Positions 46,845 to 61,800 are shown, counted from the stretch's first letter. The stretch: DNA of 64,000 bases from Anadara kagoshimensis (GCA_021292105.1 CM037857.1:33240680-33304679), one strand, 5' to 3'. A program made the numbers and translations. Notes: generated by a model not told the origin, from the sequence alone.

Positions 46845-49800
46845 TTAACACTCATCTTCTAACACAAGAATATCATCCACAGCAATGTTGTCATAAATCT
46901 TCAGGGTTTTAAGTCCAAAAACAAGCTACAAATAATAATAATGTACATCAATATAATTGACCATTTTAAATTCCATTTCTTATTTTTTTAAATAATCAAA
47001 AACAAACATACTAATCCCTGCCCAAACTACAATCCAGAAGCAAAGCAAAAACTTTGCAACCGACAAGTTAGGTTAGACAAGTGAACTTTCACCAGGGAAG
47101 TGAGGTCGGGTGCTCCGGAAGAGTAAGCACCTCCTGTTTAGCTAGCTACAACCGTCACGTGTGTGATCGAAATTGTGTGAAACGAACATGGAATCAAGAA
47201 CATTAGGCTTTTGTTATGCCTTTGCAGTATAACTGTCTTTTTCTGCATTAATGAAGACAGAAATACAAACCATGCTAGCCAGTAACATGGAATAGTGAGT
47301 ATTAGTGATATAAGCTTGGTTGTATTATGTTTGTTACACAGCATGGGTAATTCTTCTGTAGACTGTTATTTGCAATGAAACTAAGTACTTTACAAGACAA
47401 TCCTTATCGCAAGCTTGTGTGGAATACGATTGTTCTGCTTTATTCCAAAGTCTATCGACGGCCATTGACAACGTGCTTAGCGTTGAAATGCTTATCTTAC
47501 AAACAGTAGACGACTGTATAACACATCTAGCGAGCTGGTCAGCAAAGGTTCATGACAAGCAATATCTATTTTCTAGTGTCTAAATGCACGTGCACCTTGC
47601 CTTGTCTTATTTCACTGTTTATTTGTTGATTATATTTTGATTGCTTCGGCTTTTGCTAAGTACGTTTTTCGTGTTTAGGGTAATAAGTTTCGATGTTCCA
47701 TTCTCAGATACATTACATATTGAGGTTTGTTTACATTTTACAGTATACAATAAGCGAAGCGGCACTTTTTATTATTTTCTCTGGAATTAACGACGTTGGA
47801 CATTTGAGCGAAAGCATAGGACAAAACAGCGAAAATAAACGGACGTCAGAGCGACGAAGTAGTGGACATTTGAGCGACAGAATTTTAACCCCTTTGAGCG
47901 AAATTCCAAATATATGGTAGACATTTGAGCGACATTTTTCTTGCTCACTATTGGGAATTTAGATGTAGGATTTTGAGCAGGATAAAGTTCTTGAAAAGCC
48001 CCAAATTAAAATTTATAAAATCCATTAACAGTCCGTAACACTACATAAAACTATTTAAACTTGATAAGATTTACATGATAAAGCTTAAAGTAAAATCACA
48101 TATCTGTTTTAGCCCGATACTTAAAATTCCAGAGTACATGTAAATCTGTTGTGATCGACTTCACTATTAGCATATTTCTGATACAATTCTCTCAAATATT
48201 CATCTTTTTCTCTCTCTACCTTTCATACTTTAGCAGAAAGTAGATTTAAAATGTCGCTCAAATGTCCATCGTAAAAAATGTAATGTTTAAAACATTTCGC
48301 TCAATTTTCCACTAAAGTGGTCGCTCAGATGTCCACTAGCAGTTCTTTTATTTTCGCTCAAATGTCCTGCGTCCGGAATTAATTGTTACTATAGGTTTGT
48401 GTAAACTTTTTAATCGGCTTTGTACTAGTGTTTTTATTGCGACGTTTTAGTATTAGTGCATCACCCAAAATATCGCTGATTAAAATTACACCAAAATCAA
48501 GTCCAAAAATGAAAAAGAAAACTCACGACACTACACAATTGTCATTTGTCATGTGGCTTTGAATGCATTGTTTTTAGAAAAAAACACTAAAAATAGTACA
48601 TGACACAATCAAAACATATATATATATAAAATAGTGTATGTAATAGCTATATATTGTATGCAATAGTGTATACCTTTATATTGTTTACCCTTAGTGTTTT
48701 TATTCACCATAAACCGTAAACCATGTTATATATAGTTTGCGCTAACCAGTTTCACTAACATTTAATGATTAAGATTTTCTTTAACTTACATTTTCGCAAA
48801 TTTTGACAATCTCTGTTTGAACTATGGATGTACACGTTTGGCGAAACTAAAAACAGATGTTATAAGCTTAAAGGTGATCTTCAAAACGACAGCTTAAAAC
48901 CACAAATATCTTAACAATTCGCATATTTCAAATATACCAGATTGGGTATATTACTATAATATCGGAGGGTTTAAATACTTACATGGAAGGGGTCTGATAT
49001 ATCCACTGTAACTTTAACACATGTCCATACTCCCCGATGAATATCTTGACTATCTGACCATAATAATATTTTCTCCTCTTTGTTGGCATAACTAATGTAA
49101 AAACTAAGTTCTCCGATCTTATAACCTCTAGCATAGAACCAGAATAGAATACAATGTTTACCAGTCTTAAATGGATATATCAACGGTCCCGTGGTAAATG
49201 ACGTGGTTTGACGCCACTGAAAATAACATGAAAACTTATCAATAAGCAGTATATACACCAGCGATATATCAATAGTTTTCTGATCTTGCCGCTTCAAATT
49301 TGTTACAAGTGTACGTGTTTGTAGTGGCCACGGCTGTCCTACTTTTTTTTAAAACTTTAGCGTGCACTGAGACCTGGAATATCGGTTTTTGAGTCTCACC
49401 CGAAAGAATACTCTAGCAATGGGATTTTTACAGCTCTAGTATAAAGATAAGGAAATTCCCAAGCCCAAAGTCAGGTTCGAACACACAACCCTCGATTTTC
49501 AAAGCCATTTACTGTGCCATTCGGCCATGTTCGCCAATTTCAGATGTTCTTTTTAGTATTAATCAGAATCCCTTAGTAAATGACATGGTACGATGCCACT
49601 GGAAATAAAATTACATTTACAAAATTTGGCAACATGATATTACAATACTTGCGTTTCATGTAATAGATAAAGAGTTATCTATCTTATAAAAACTTACAGC
49701 AAGTGGTTTATAAGGTCTACCTACTCCAGAAACTAGTTAACAATAGAAGTAGCAATAAAATTAAGACCTTTATATCTTTAGATGAACAAATTTCAAGAAC

Positions 49801-52800
49801 ATGAGCAAGATGAATAAAAAATGTAGCAACTATTCGGAGAAGCTGAGACAACAAACTTACATTGTACAACAACATTGGCACTAATGTCAAAAGTGCCACA
49901 AGACCTTTCTTAACTTTGTGCAAGGAGGATTACAATAAAACAGAAATAAATTGATAGTTTACTTTAATCAGACTATCTTCCGCCATGTAGAATGTTCCTT
50001 GTGGGTGGGCTCTGTTTGGACCAAATGGTTTCCAGCTTGTTCGTTTCCAAACATAAGGAGAAGATTCTGGACTGCTGAATCCACATATTGTATCTTCAAA
50101 ATCACATTGAAATACTGCATGTTGTGTTGTCTTATCTGAAATAAAGACGATGTATCATAAATAAACAAAACGATAACTTCACCAAATAACTCACTAAACA
50201 AGCGATTTTGATTGTCCTAAAACGTCACTTTTTTAATATATCATCTCTCGAAGTTAGGCATTCTAAATCATTATATGTATTAACATATTTTAAAATTAAG
50301 ATATACCCTAGTCAATAGTAATCCACTCTTCGAGACGAGGAGTTCTGGAACAATGAAAGTAGACGGAATACCTGCAGAAAAACGGCGAACTTACATGTAC
50401 CGGTACACATGTCACATAAAGAGGCGGTTGAGGGATATTTATGTCTGTAGGTATTCATTCAGCGTATGTTGATTCAAATGTCAGTATGATAACTGTAATT
50501 TACAAATTGATGTTATGTTTTGCTGATTTATACCCGGGTATTTACAATTGTGAGTTTTATTGTATTAATACCGTTGCTAAAATGACGTCATTCATTTGTT
50601 GCTTATTTATATACGAATAATGTCGATTGGCTGTTTTCCCGAAATAAAATTTTTACACGACAAAAAGGAAATGAAAGTAACATTAAAGCCTACCACTAGG
50701 TGAAGTACCAAACATACTTTTAAATTAAAGACATAATTATGTTGTCATCAATGCTGACATCAATGAAGACAGGGCCATTGGGTCTACGCTCCGTGGTCCT
50801 GACGAGTTATGGTGTTTAACATCCAAGCCAAGATTATTCCACTTATATCGAGACGTGACGTCAGCTCTAGGCGAAGGTGTAGGAATTTTGCCTGTTGCAC
50901 TGATGGTATTATACAGCAAGGTTCTTTATCGAACCACGCCTAACGTGACACGGGGCTTAATTCTTTTTAAGATCCCATCCGAAAGAACCGCGACTTTCAT
51001 TTCGTAACGCCTAGTGCTTGACGAAAGATCAGTCACTTTTCACTTTCAGGTCTCGGGTCACACCCGGCCGGTGTTCGAACTCATGACCTCCCACTTACGG
51101 AGATAGCACTCTACGAGCTGAGCTACCGCAGTGGTTCATAGTCCTGACAAGTAGGAATCAAAACATGACTGCACTATACAATTCTTACCATCTTTGTAAA
51201 ATTTAGCCTTGAAACCAGTACCAGAAAATCCTGTATCTTTACTGTCAAAAAGTAGTGTTATCGTGTTTCCTGTCGATAAGGGCAGAAAATGTGTTTCCGC
51301 TTTTCCACAATACCTAGTAAAAATAGATGTAAATACAATCAGTTAACGAAAAAAGTCATTTTATATAGGCGCAGCGGCCGTAAAAGTTATCTTACTGTGC
51401 AATATTCTGCAGAGGAATTGGTATTTACAAACCAAGTTACCAATCAAAAACAAACATACTAATCCATGTCCGAATCATAATCCAGAAGCAAAGTAAAAAC
51501 TTTGGAACTGACAAGATAGGTTAGACACGTGAACTTTCACCAGGGAAGTGAGGCCGGATGCTCCGGAAGGGTAAGCACCTCATGTTTAGCTAGTTACACC
51601 CGCTACGTGTGTAATCAAAATTGTGTGAAAGGAACATGAAACTATGAGACGTCAAATATATCCAGGGCAATCCTGGACACAGAGACATCAAACTTATCAA
51701 CAATACTGTGATGACGGCCATAAAACTTTTTAGAGCCTTGATAAGCCTAGACTTGCAATATCCCTGAGTCAACAATTTATTTACAGGCAGCCTATTTCGT
51801 TGTACAAAGTCCCCGTAGTGGGAACAAGCTCTACCAACAAACTTCAACACAACTAAATGGCACCCATTTTATATTTATATTTATTATTACATCCTCATAA
51901 AATTCCAATGTTAACTAATATTATATGTACACACGTTTATATATAATTGGAAAATGTGGAACACTTCTGTAATATTTGTATATAAGTTAGGGAGTTCAAA
52001 TGTACCACTGGCACTCAGATGACCTGCGCGAGTGAAACTAACCGGATGTGCAGTATCAATTTGTAATTTGTAAACCTCCGTCCCTTCTACCACTAAGGAA
52101 GCTCAGTTGGTAGTATGCTCGCCCTGCATGTGGGAGGTTATGAGTTCTAACCCGGCCGAATTTGACCAATACTTGAAAATAGGTAGCGACTGACTTTCAC
52201 CAAGCACTCGACATTAAGGAATGAAAATTACGGGGGCCTTAAAAACCGATAACACATATCACTGCGGGCATGACACATTAAAGAACCATCCCTGAACATT
52301 GCCCTGACCGTACTGCAAAGGTCAAAATTTCTCTCACTTCACCTATAGCTGGTGACGTCTCGATATAAGTGAAATATTCTTGACTAAGACGTAAACATCA
52401 TTCAATCAATCAATCAATTAATCGGTCCCCTATTTACCGGTTTCTAAAGAATGTAAATACACTTCTAAAGAATTGAAACTATGGAACTTACCTGGGCCTC
52501 TAATGACAGGGTGAGGCCGCGGTGGCCTAATGGATAAGACGTTAGTCGTCAAATCCAGGGTCTCTCGCCGCTGTGAGGTCGAGTCCCGCTCAGACCACAT
52601 GTTGGCAAGTGAATTTCCCTTGCCATTGGCCTTTACTGATTCACCTGGTATCAGTATAATGGACTGGGGGAGTGGTACGCTTGTCTGTGGCGTAGTGACT
52701 CTGTGAGCTTGCGCGTTAAAGTCGCCTTGAGTGCACGCTAGTACAAGGCAGAACATACAACGTTAACACACTCGCACTTCACATGCATACACAAAATTGT

Positions 52801-55800
52801 AAAGATTAATAAAATAGTTCTCGTCGTCGCAAATAGCTGAAAACTTGCTGATGCGACGTTATGCAACATTCAACCAACCAACCAACCAACCAACCAATCT
52901 AATGACAGGGCAGATTATATTTAAATAAAACTTCAATTACCTGGGTCCCTCCTGACCGGGCAAATTATATCTCACTTCTAAAGAATGGAAACAATAATCG
53001 CCATCCTCCTCCTTGGGTATGTCTTCTATTTGTACAAGAGTTCTTATCCTTTCGCCAGGCTTAGTCTATGGTAATAAAATATATATGAGAAAAAGTCCTT
53101 GTACCTCTTGTAGGTTATCCTAATGTCATGTACCATTTTTGAATTTATCATTCAATACATTACAAAATGATATATGACCGTCACTACGATGAACCAGTGG
53201 TGTCAAATCAGCAGTATCAATTTACTTTATGTTACATCCAGGCATTCAAAAAGACGCAATAATCTATGTTCACGACGGGATAAGACATTTCGGTGTTACT
53301 ACATGCAAACTAAAATGGTGATCTGTAGAGCATGACAAGAGCTTCTGTCAAGAAAACGGACTGCTTGTATGGTGCGTCAATTTGACCTGGCCGTTTGACC
53401 TTTAATTTGAATATATCAATTAAGGAGATAACTATGTTACATTTGAAGAGTTCCGACCGTAAAACGTGGATTTTACTGTCGCAAAATGAGTTCTACCGGG
53501 CCACGCTTGCGAAGCCCGGTAAACGGTATTTGCAACAGTAAATTCCACGTTTTACGGTCGGAACTCTTCAAATATAACATAGTTATCTCCATTCTAATGC
53601 AAATAAAAATAATTCTAATGCAAATAAAAATAATGCTGAAATTATTTGAATAAATGAAGATGTCCGATGCTAAGTTAGACATTGTTTAGTACAGTCGCAT
53701 CGCTATAGACCCATATCGTTACGCCACAATTATAGTTCTATCACTAAAGCAATGATATGCATTGCTAAAATAATTTGTTCGAAATACAGATGCCGAATAA
53801 AAATCAATGTTTAAATACAACAAAATCTTTGTTTACAATAATGAATTATGTCATTACGTTTTGTAAACAAAAGCACGTGTACCGGCGTGTAGGAACACAT
53901 GACGTAATGATAGCCTAGACAGCACGCGACGTCATAACTCCGACCGTAAAACGTAGATTTCGCTGCAGTCGGGGTCCAATCAAAATCCTGTTTACAAAAT
54001 CTTTGCATTATAGATATAGAATGTGTAATTTAGGTGCTATACAATATATAAAAGTTGATATATAAGGATAAACGATAGTAATACTGGGTACCGGGTGTTT
54101 ATAGTAATGGATCATGTTGTCTTGCCTTAACCACACAGTCTTTTGGTCCAATCTAATATTCAAATTAAAGATCAAACTGTCATGTCAAACTTGACGCACT
54201 ATATGTCTAACCAATCTAATACCAACATTAAGTCATCTGTGATTCCCCATAAAATGTATACAGATAATAATGAAATACTAAGGTCTTTGAAACTGTTCAG
54301 CTTTTATACTTATTTGTCTTAGACTACTGGTCCTAAATCCGCCCATTTGTGTGTCTATCTATCCATACGTTCGACACGATACAACATACCTTAATAAACC
54401 ACGAACACAGCCTATGTTGATATCTATGAGGATATCCAGGACTTGTTATGGTTATTTTTCTGTTGTCTGGTATATCTATGGTAAATCCACAATCTGAAAA
54501 GATACATTTATAGTTAAAACTATCACCATCTTGAATACTCTTGATTATGTTTTTTCGTGTGTCTATATGTCCACAGTAAGGAATCATTATTGAAATGAAA
54601 TGTTATGGAAGTATGAAAGAATTAAAAATTTTGCACACTGCATACTTCGCGTATAGAAAACTATTTTTGCACACAAATTATCCAATTTTTTCCATACTTC
54701 CATTACAAAAAGAAAAATTATTTTACATTTCTTATTATTCAATTTATATTTTTTTCAACAACGAATAAACAATTTAATCAACAATATAACCGTAGCAAGT
54801 TAAAAAAAAATAGCATCGGCAATTCGCTATGGCGTAGTAATTCAAATGTCTATTGTGCGTCATCCATAATAAGATGACGTCACTGAGAGCCAATCCATTC
54901 ATGCAAACGTAACAAAAAATATTTGACCAATCAAAGTGCTTAAAACAAAGGTATTACTTAGTGGTTTTAAAATTTATTTACTTTTTGTTGTGACGTGCTC
55001 TTGGTTGCCATGGTTTTGATTATCAAGAGCAAGTGTACATGTTTCAGGTACTTTGATTCAAAATTCAATCAGTCAGATTTTGTTTCCGTTTTACAAATAT
55101 GCCATAAACCCATTTCCTGTATGACTTATTGTAGACATGTCTCTCATGGTTTTAAACAACATTAATGTTTTGTTCAAACTTGTTTCTGTCATCACAAGCG
55201 TCTTTCCAAAACAAAATCTTGTATACGTATTCAAAAAATGTACAGATATACTTCCTGGCTGTAGATCAACTGAATAGTATGATAATTCCGTTATTTTAAC
55301 AAACTGCACGTCCATAAACCACAAGAACAAAAAACTTATTAAACCGATGTTTACGATATATTATGACTTTCCTAAGGGCGAGCTATCTTCTATTTAGTCT
55401 ACAAACGCCATTAATGAACCATATTATTATTATAGGTTTATAAGTACACTACATAATCTTATTAACCCTGTGTCCATGAGTAGAAATGTCTACTTATTAT
55501 AAACTCCCAGAAAGAACGTTTTTGATGCTAGCTAACCGATACTGTTGAAGCCGCTGTTTCTGTACCTCATGTTTAATATCCTGTCAATGGAGACGTCAAC
55601 TGTATGTATGTTACTTTAAAGGGATTTTACGTCCCAGTAAAGAATATTTCACTTATATCGAGACGTCGTCGGCTATGGGTGAAGTGGTAGAAATTTTGAC
55701 CATTGCAGTGCGCTCAGGGCAATGTGCAGGGAGGATTCTTTAACGTGTCATACCTACCGTGACAATGGGCATCGGTTTTTAAGGTCTATTCTGAACGACC

Positions 55801-58800
55801 CTTTGGGTTTCATTTCTAAATGCTGAGTGCTTGGCGAAAGAACAGTCATTACCTATTTGTAATTCTTGGTCAGACCCGGCAACGGTTCGAACCCACTATC
55901 TCCCAAACACGAAGCGAGCACTCTACCACTGAGCTCACGTAGCAGTAACTGTGAAAACTATTTATTTGTCTAAGGTCACACATAACAGGATTGACACCCC
56001 AACCAAATATCTAGGGTTATCGATTGTGTTATATGTTTTACCACCAGAACCATATGATCTCACCTTTAGTATCCACTTCTTCGCATGTTTCTCCACTCAA
56101 CCCAGTTGGACAGAAACAGTTACAATCCTTGGAAATAAACCCGTCATTTTTACACTGCAGAGTCGTGTTGCAATGTTCTAAATTCAAAAGAATAACAAAG
56201 AAAAATATTAGTAACATTTTCAGTTTCAATTGCTTTTGCTATCTTGTTTTGGAAGGGATTGGATATGCAAGAGCTAGCATAACCGTCGAGATAAGCATGG
56301 TCTAGTTGTACAAAGCAAGATAATGTTAACTTTCAATTAAGGAACAATGAGAAAATACTTAATCTAGTGTTTAAATACTGATTCAATTGTAATATCACAG
56401 GTAGGCAAAAATTACTCGAATTAAGCTAAATGAAAAATTTTGATGATAAAGAATGATTGCAAAGCTTGGGGCTGACGTATATGATCCATAACGATTTTTT
56501 GTTTGGAGTGAGCAACATATTATTTAAAACCACATCGGCGTTATTTCAGCTATTTGGGATTAGAGTAATTTTTTAGAAGAACAGTCGAATGATCCATGGC
56601 AAATAATGCAAAATGGATACAAATGTCTACTTTTGTATGAAGCACTCATATTGATTGTAATTTATAATCACTTGAGCTTATATGTTTCCTCTTTGCTTCA
56701 TTTGAATCTTTGATTGTTTTGGCGACATTAGCAAAGTTAGCCTAAGTACATATTTTTCAACCGCAAATACCCCGGTGTTTCTGTTATATAATTACCTGCA
56801 CATTGGTATGCACTATTAGCAGCTACTATATCATAGAAACTAAGTCCCTCTCGTCGACCCATCAGAAACTGTAAGTTTATATCAAATGGTCGGATGGTCT
56901 GCTTATTATTATCTTTGCTGAAAAACTAAAGAAAAAAAAACAATATCCCTTCCTTTGAAACACATGAAACAAACCATTATTGTTTTTTAGATTCTTTAGT
57001 TGGTTGAATTGACATATTTTTTATATTCTACAATGATTGTCTTTTGAAGATAAGTGAATATTTGATTATAAGGATCTGACCAAATCAGAAAGAGTTGAGC
57101 TGAGTAATGATGTTTAACGTCTGTAGTCAAACTTCTTTAGTTGTTACAAGTCCAAGTCAATAATGTTTCACTTATATCGAGACGTCGCCAGCTGTAGGCG
57201 AATATAAAGAAATTTTGCCTGTGCGTTGCGCTGATGGCATTGTACAGCAGGGTTCTTTAGCGCACCACGCCACGACCAACCGTGACACGGGGCTTTAATT
57301 TAATTTCCCATTCGAAAAAACAGTGATTTTGATTTCGTAATGTCGAGGGTTTAACGGAAGTGCAGTCACTGTCTACTTTCAAGTCTTTGGTCAGACTCGG
57401 TCGGGGATCGAACCCACAACCTCTCTTTTACGGAGCGAGCACTCAACTGTGCTGGTTTTAAATCAGAAAGAAAAATGGCATATTGAGTGTAAAGCCAACA
57501 ACAAATGTGCTAATTTCCAGAATGATTCCAGAAACAACAATGGAGGAGACAACCATTCAAATGTGCACATGTTGCAGTATATATAATGTCAAAATCGACT
57601 TGGTTAACATAGACAAATTTCTAAGATTTAATTATCCATAATACAATAGAAAAATAAGAAACGTTACTTACTAGTAGCTGTGTAGGCATAAAAATGCTTG
57701 AAAAATATCAGAATCAGAGCCAGGCGCATATCTAAAAGAATCTAAATTTATCTCCAATGTTGCGAGATTTTCATTTTTTTCTATAATTATGTGGGCAAAC
57801 AAGATAAACCTATCCACTTGACCTTTAACTGACATACATTGTATGTATCACTTTTATGTATAGGGAACATAATAATGTTTGTGTTTATTTCATCTGCATC
57901 CTAGAAAACACTCTGTATTTCACACACATATCTGTATGTAGAATTAATAGTCAAGGGCTTGAGAAAGCAAGGAAAATATTAACCAAAAGTTAGGTCTACA
58001 GATATAAGTCCATGCGTTGTGTATTTATTGACTTCGAACCCTAATAATATACACATGTATTGGGTGAATACTCCTATATAAAAGGTCAAGCGGACAGGTC
58101 AATCATGTTTGCCTATACTTACATAGGGTCCGTAGTGCATTGTTGATCCGAGATCGTAAGGGGCACCATGAGTATTTGTATAGGATAATCTGAAATTCTT
58201 TTCTTTTCCCGGTCTGATGTTTTGCAGAAATACTTCTAGGTACTTAGATCGGTCCCTCCTCTCTTGTTCATGGAAAAATCCTAGGGCATGTCCAATTTCA
58301 TGAACAATTGTCCCCGGCTGAAAAAACCCAAATGTTAGAGCTTATGTTGAAAAGATGGAAGATATTTCCCAGGTACATTGTTATTATAAACCTTTCATTA
58401 TTACTGATGTGTTAAGTTATATCATTAGATTGTGACATATTTAGCTCTCATACTTTTGATTGGTTTTGAAAGGGATTAAAATATCCATACGCCATTCGTG
58501 CGCTCAATTGTTCTCAATTTTACATTGCTTCATCTGCAAAACTCAGCCCTGCTCCTGGTGATAAAAATCACTTATATGTCACTTAACACACAAGGATAGG
58601 GATGTCTAGCTATGTGAAATAGAATGCACTTATGTGGTTGGATGATTACAGTGACAAACTTGATGAAAATTACCAATAAAACCAGCAATGGAAAATTTTA
58701 GCTTAATGTCATTATTTGTGATTGTTGTCCCTAAAACATTATTTTTCAGAATCCTTTCAATTCATTTTTTGATAAAATACAAATATTGCTGTGTGTATTA

Positions 58801-61800
58801 CAGATTCATAAAAGTTAACAAAGTAATGTTGATAAAACATCACCTGTTGAGCAGTACGTATCACAAGCTTTACATGTGATGACGTTGAGACTAAGAAGGA
58901 CCACGATTTCTCAAAAATGAGCTCTGGTTTTGCCGATTTATATTTGAATGTATTGAATATTCTTGATGGATCAAACATTCCCAAGAATATGAATGTAGAT
59001 GTTTACCATCTCCTATATGATTGAAGGTTTTTATCCAATCAGTCAACTTGCAATCTTCAATACATCCAGGTAAACGACTAAATATCGATAATTATCTACT
59101 TATTGACATAAAATAATAACGTAATAATGACACTAAGTAATGTAGCATTTCTGAATAATTGTTTTTGATCAGACCTTTCGGGCATGTTATCCATCTTCTG
59201 TAGCAAATTCTAAAGTATTTTTCATGATGGGTATTCAAATTTCACTTTCAATCACTTACACACTTGGGGAACAAAATTAACAAAAAGTTGATATCATGGA
59301 CCACAAATCCGACAACTGCCATCAGTGACCACATGCCAGCTATGTTTTGTACTTTTCATCTTAGATAAATACAAAAACAATACGCACATTTTATTATATC
59401 TATAGGTTGCATTTCCGGAAGTAAGAGTACCCGTACCATCATCTGTCTATCAGAAACTTATCTTACCCGAAGACAAAAAGGTTCTAGCAATCTGATTGGT
59501 TGAATTTTTCTCTTACATCCCACCATGGAACCACATCTGAAGAGAAAAAATGCATGTTATAAAGTACAGTTAGTATAGTTATAAAGTACAGTTAGTATAG
59601 TTATAAAGTAAAGTTTAACGCTAGCGCCAACGAATTAGTGTCGAATCGGCGGATTATTTCGGTGTCTAGTTACCTACTAGTAAATCTTTTTGACAGCAAT
59701 GAATTATCTCTCGGTAGCTTTTTTGGTAACTAGCTATCCATATCTCGGTCACTCGCTAACCGAGCTTCGACTCATGTTGGTAAGCTCAGTGTTAAACTTT
59801 CGACAGACCTGTACTGCACTGGGTTGACACTTTAAATAGTGTAAATGTATGCCTTCATAAAGTTGTACCCCCACCCATTAAATTTAAAAAAAAAAATAAG
59901 TAAAAATTTCAAATATTTCCAGAAAATAATAACGTAGTAATTTATGTCTACCATAAGGTGACATACCTGGCAGTATTACAATTGAAAAAAAAAAATACGA
60001 AAGAAAACATACTTTCTGCTGAATGTTGTCGGGATTCATCTTAGATAATATATAGATTTATATTTTAATCATTTAATCACTTGATTTAAACATATGTTAA
60101 GTGTTAGTCCAAAGGTAAATCGAAATATTCACTAAATATAATTATAAATACATATACAGAAAAGAAGACAAAGAAATAAGTGTCCTAGCACTTATATTGA
60201 TCTGTCTCCAGGAAAAAAAATAAAGACGGTATCTCTGCTGGCGGATGTTTCCCTGAGCATATGACAAACTCCAGTGGCGTAGCGTGGAAGGAATGAATGT
60301 GCAATACTGGTGCCAAAGGCACCAAACGCGTCGTAGTCGCGTCCTTAGTTGTTAAAGTGGCATGCTCTACCAAGCTCTAAAAAAATTGAAAAAAATGAAG
60401 CAATTGGTGCATTTTTCTGCATTCTAAATCAATATTTACATTGGTAAAAAAAGGTTAAAATTCGGGTTTTTTCACCAGTCCTTCGGACGAGAAATTAAAA
60501 CTGATGCCTGTCTCAAAGTGGGTGTTGCAACGTTAAAGAACCTTAATTGATCATTGCTCTGAGCGCAGTGCGAATGTCAAAATTTTGTTACTTCACAGAA
60601 TTTGGGAAACTGAAGTTGTTTATCCTGAAGACTGGTTTAACGCTTTCATCCTTCAACTGATAACTACTAGACTAGGAGCGAGACGACGTTTTCTGTTTAA
60701 GTTTTGAAACAAAATCATTGTTTTATTTTCGCAATATTTTGAATTTTATTTTCATTCGTATATAATGACAGACTGAATCAATTTTTATTTTTTTTATCAA
60801 AAAATTATGTGCAAGCACAGGATTATTGGCTTATATGCACGCAACGCCACTGAACTCAGTAGGCAATAATTGTGTATTATTATCAGAAACATACTATTGT
60901 CTAAATTTGTTGCTGGTTAAAAATTGATATTCCTCAAACACTAAGGTATACACTCCGTCATGCATAATAGAATCTATCATGAGTATCCATGTAGGATAGG
61001 GAAATCTCAACCGAGGGGTTGAATATTTCAGTCGGAGACGAGACTTGCCGAGTCTCTGACAGAAATATTCAACCCCGAGGGTAAGATTTCTCTATCCTTC
61101 ATGGATAAACTCATGATTGATTCTTTTTCTTCCATTTTAAATACAATTTTTTGTTTGAAGTATCAGTCACATCGACATCGACGCCATCTTTGTAAATCTA
61201 ACTTTGTTATTTAACGTTTTACATAAAAATAAATATGACTATCGGACAGAATGTACCTGATTTTGGTTTATACAGAATGTATAAACTAGAAAACAAAGCC
61301 ATTTATTCTAATCTCCCAAAATAAACACTTGAAATGCAGTTTTCAAGAAAAAGAATCAATCATGAGTTTATCCATGAAGGATAGAGAAATCTTACCCTCG
61401 GGTTTGAATATTTCTGTCAGAGACTCGGCAAGCCTCGTCTCCGACTGAAATATTCAACCCCTCGGTTGAGATTTCCTTATCCTACATGGATACTCATGAT
61501 AGATTCTATTATTCTTCTACCATCGTGTATTCAAGCGGAAATCTCTATCTCAAACATAGGAAGATGGAAGAAAAGTATTTCCACAACTAAATTTTGGGTC
61601 TTTTGGGGTATCTTTGCAACATCTTAGTAAAATAATTTGGTTCGAAGAATTACTGACGAGGAATGGTATTTAAAACGGTCGTCTAGTTAAAAGTATATTA
61701 AAAGTGGTATGATATGAAAATAAATAAATGACTTACCCTGATCCAGGTCCGAACACAATGTATCCTTGGTGTCCTAACTCTGATCTTAGCTGTTGTTGAA

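Noticed and set aside
39072-51625. Repeat G as a solo LTR of a retrovirus-like element
   Set aside because: The three copies lack matching TG/CA ends and visible target repeats, and no coding part lies near. It is left as an unclassified dispersed repeat.
52430-52756. A 108-codon minus frame as a gene
   Set aside because: It covers the SINE and the relic exon pieces and has no independent support.
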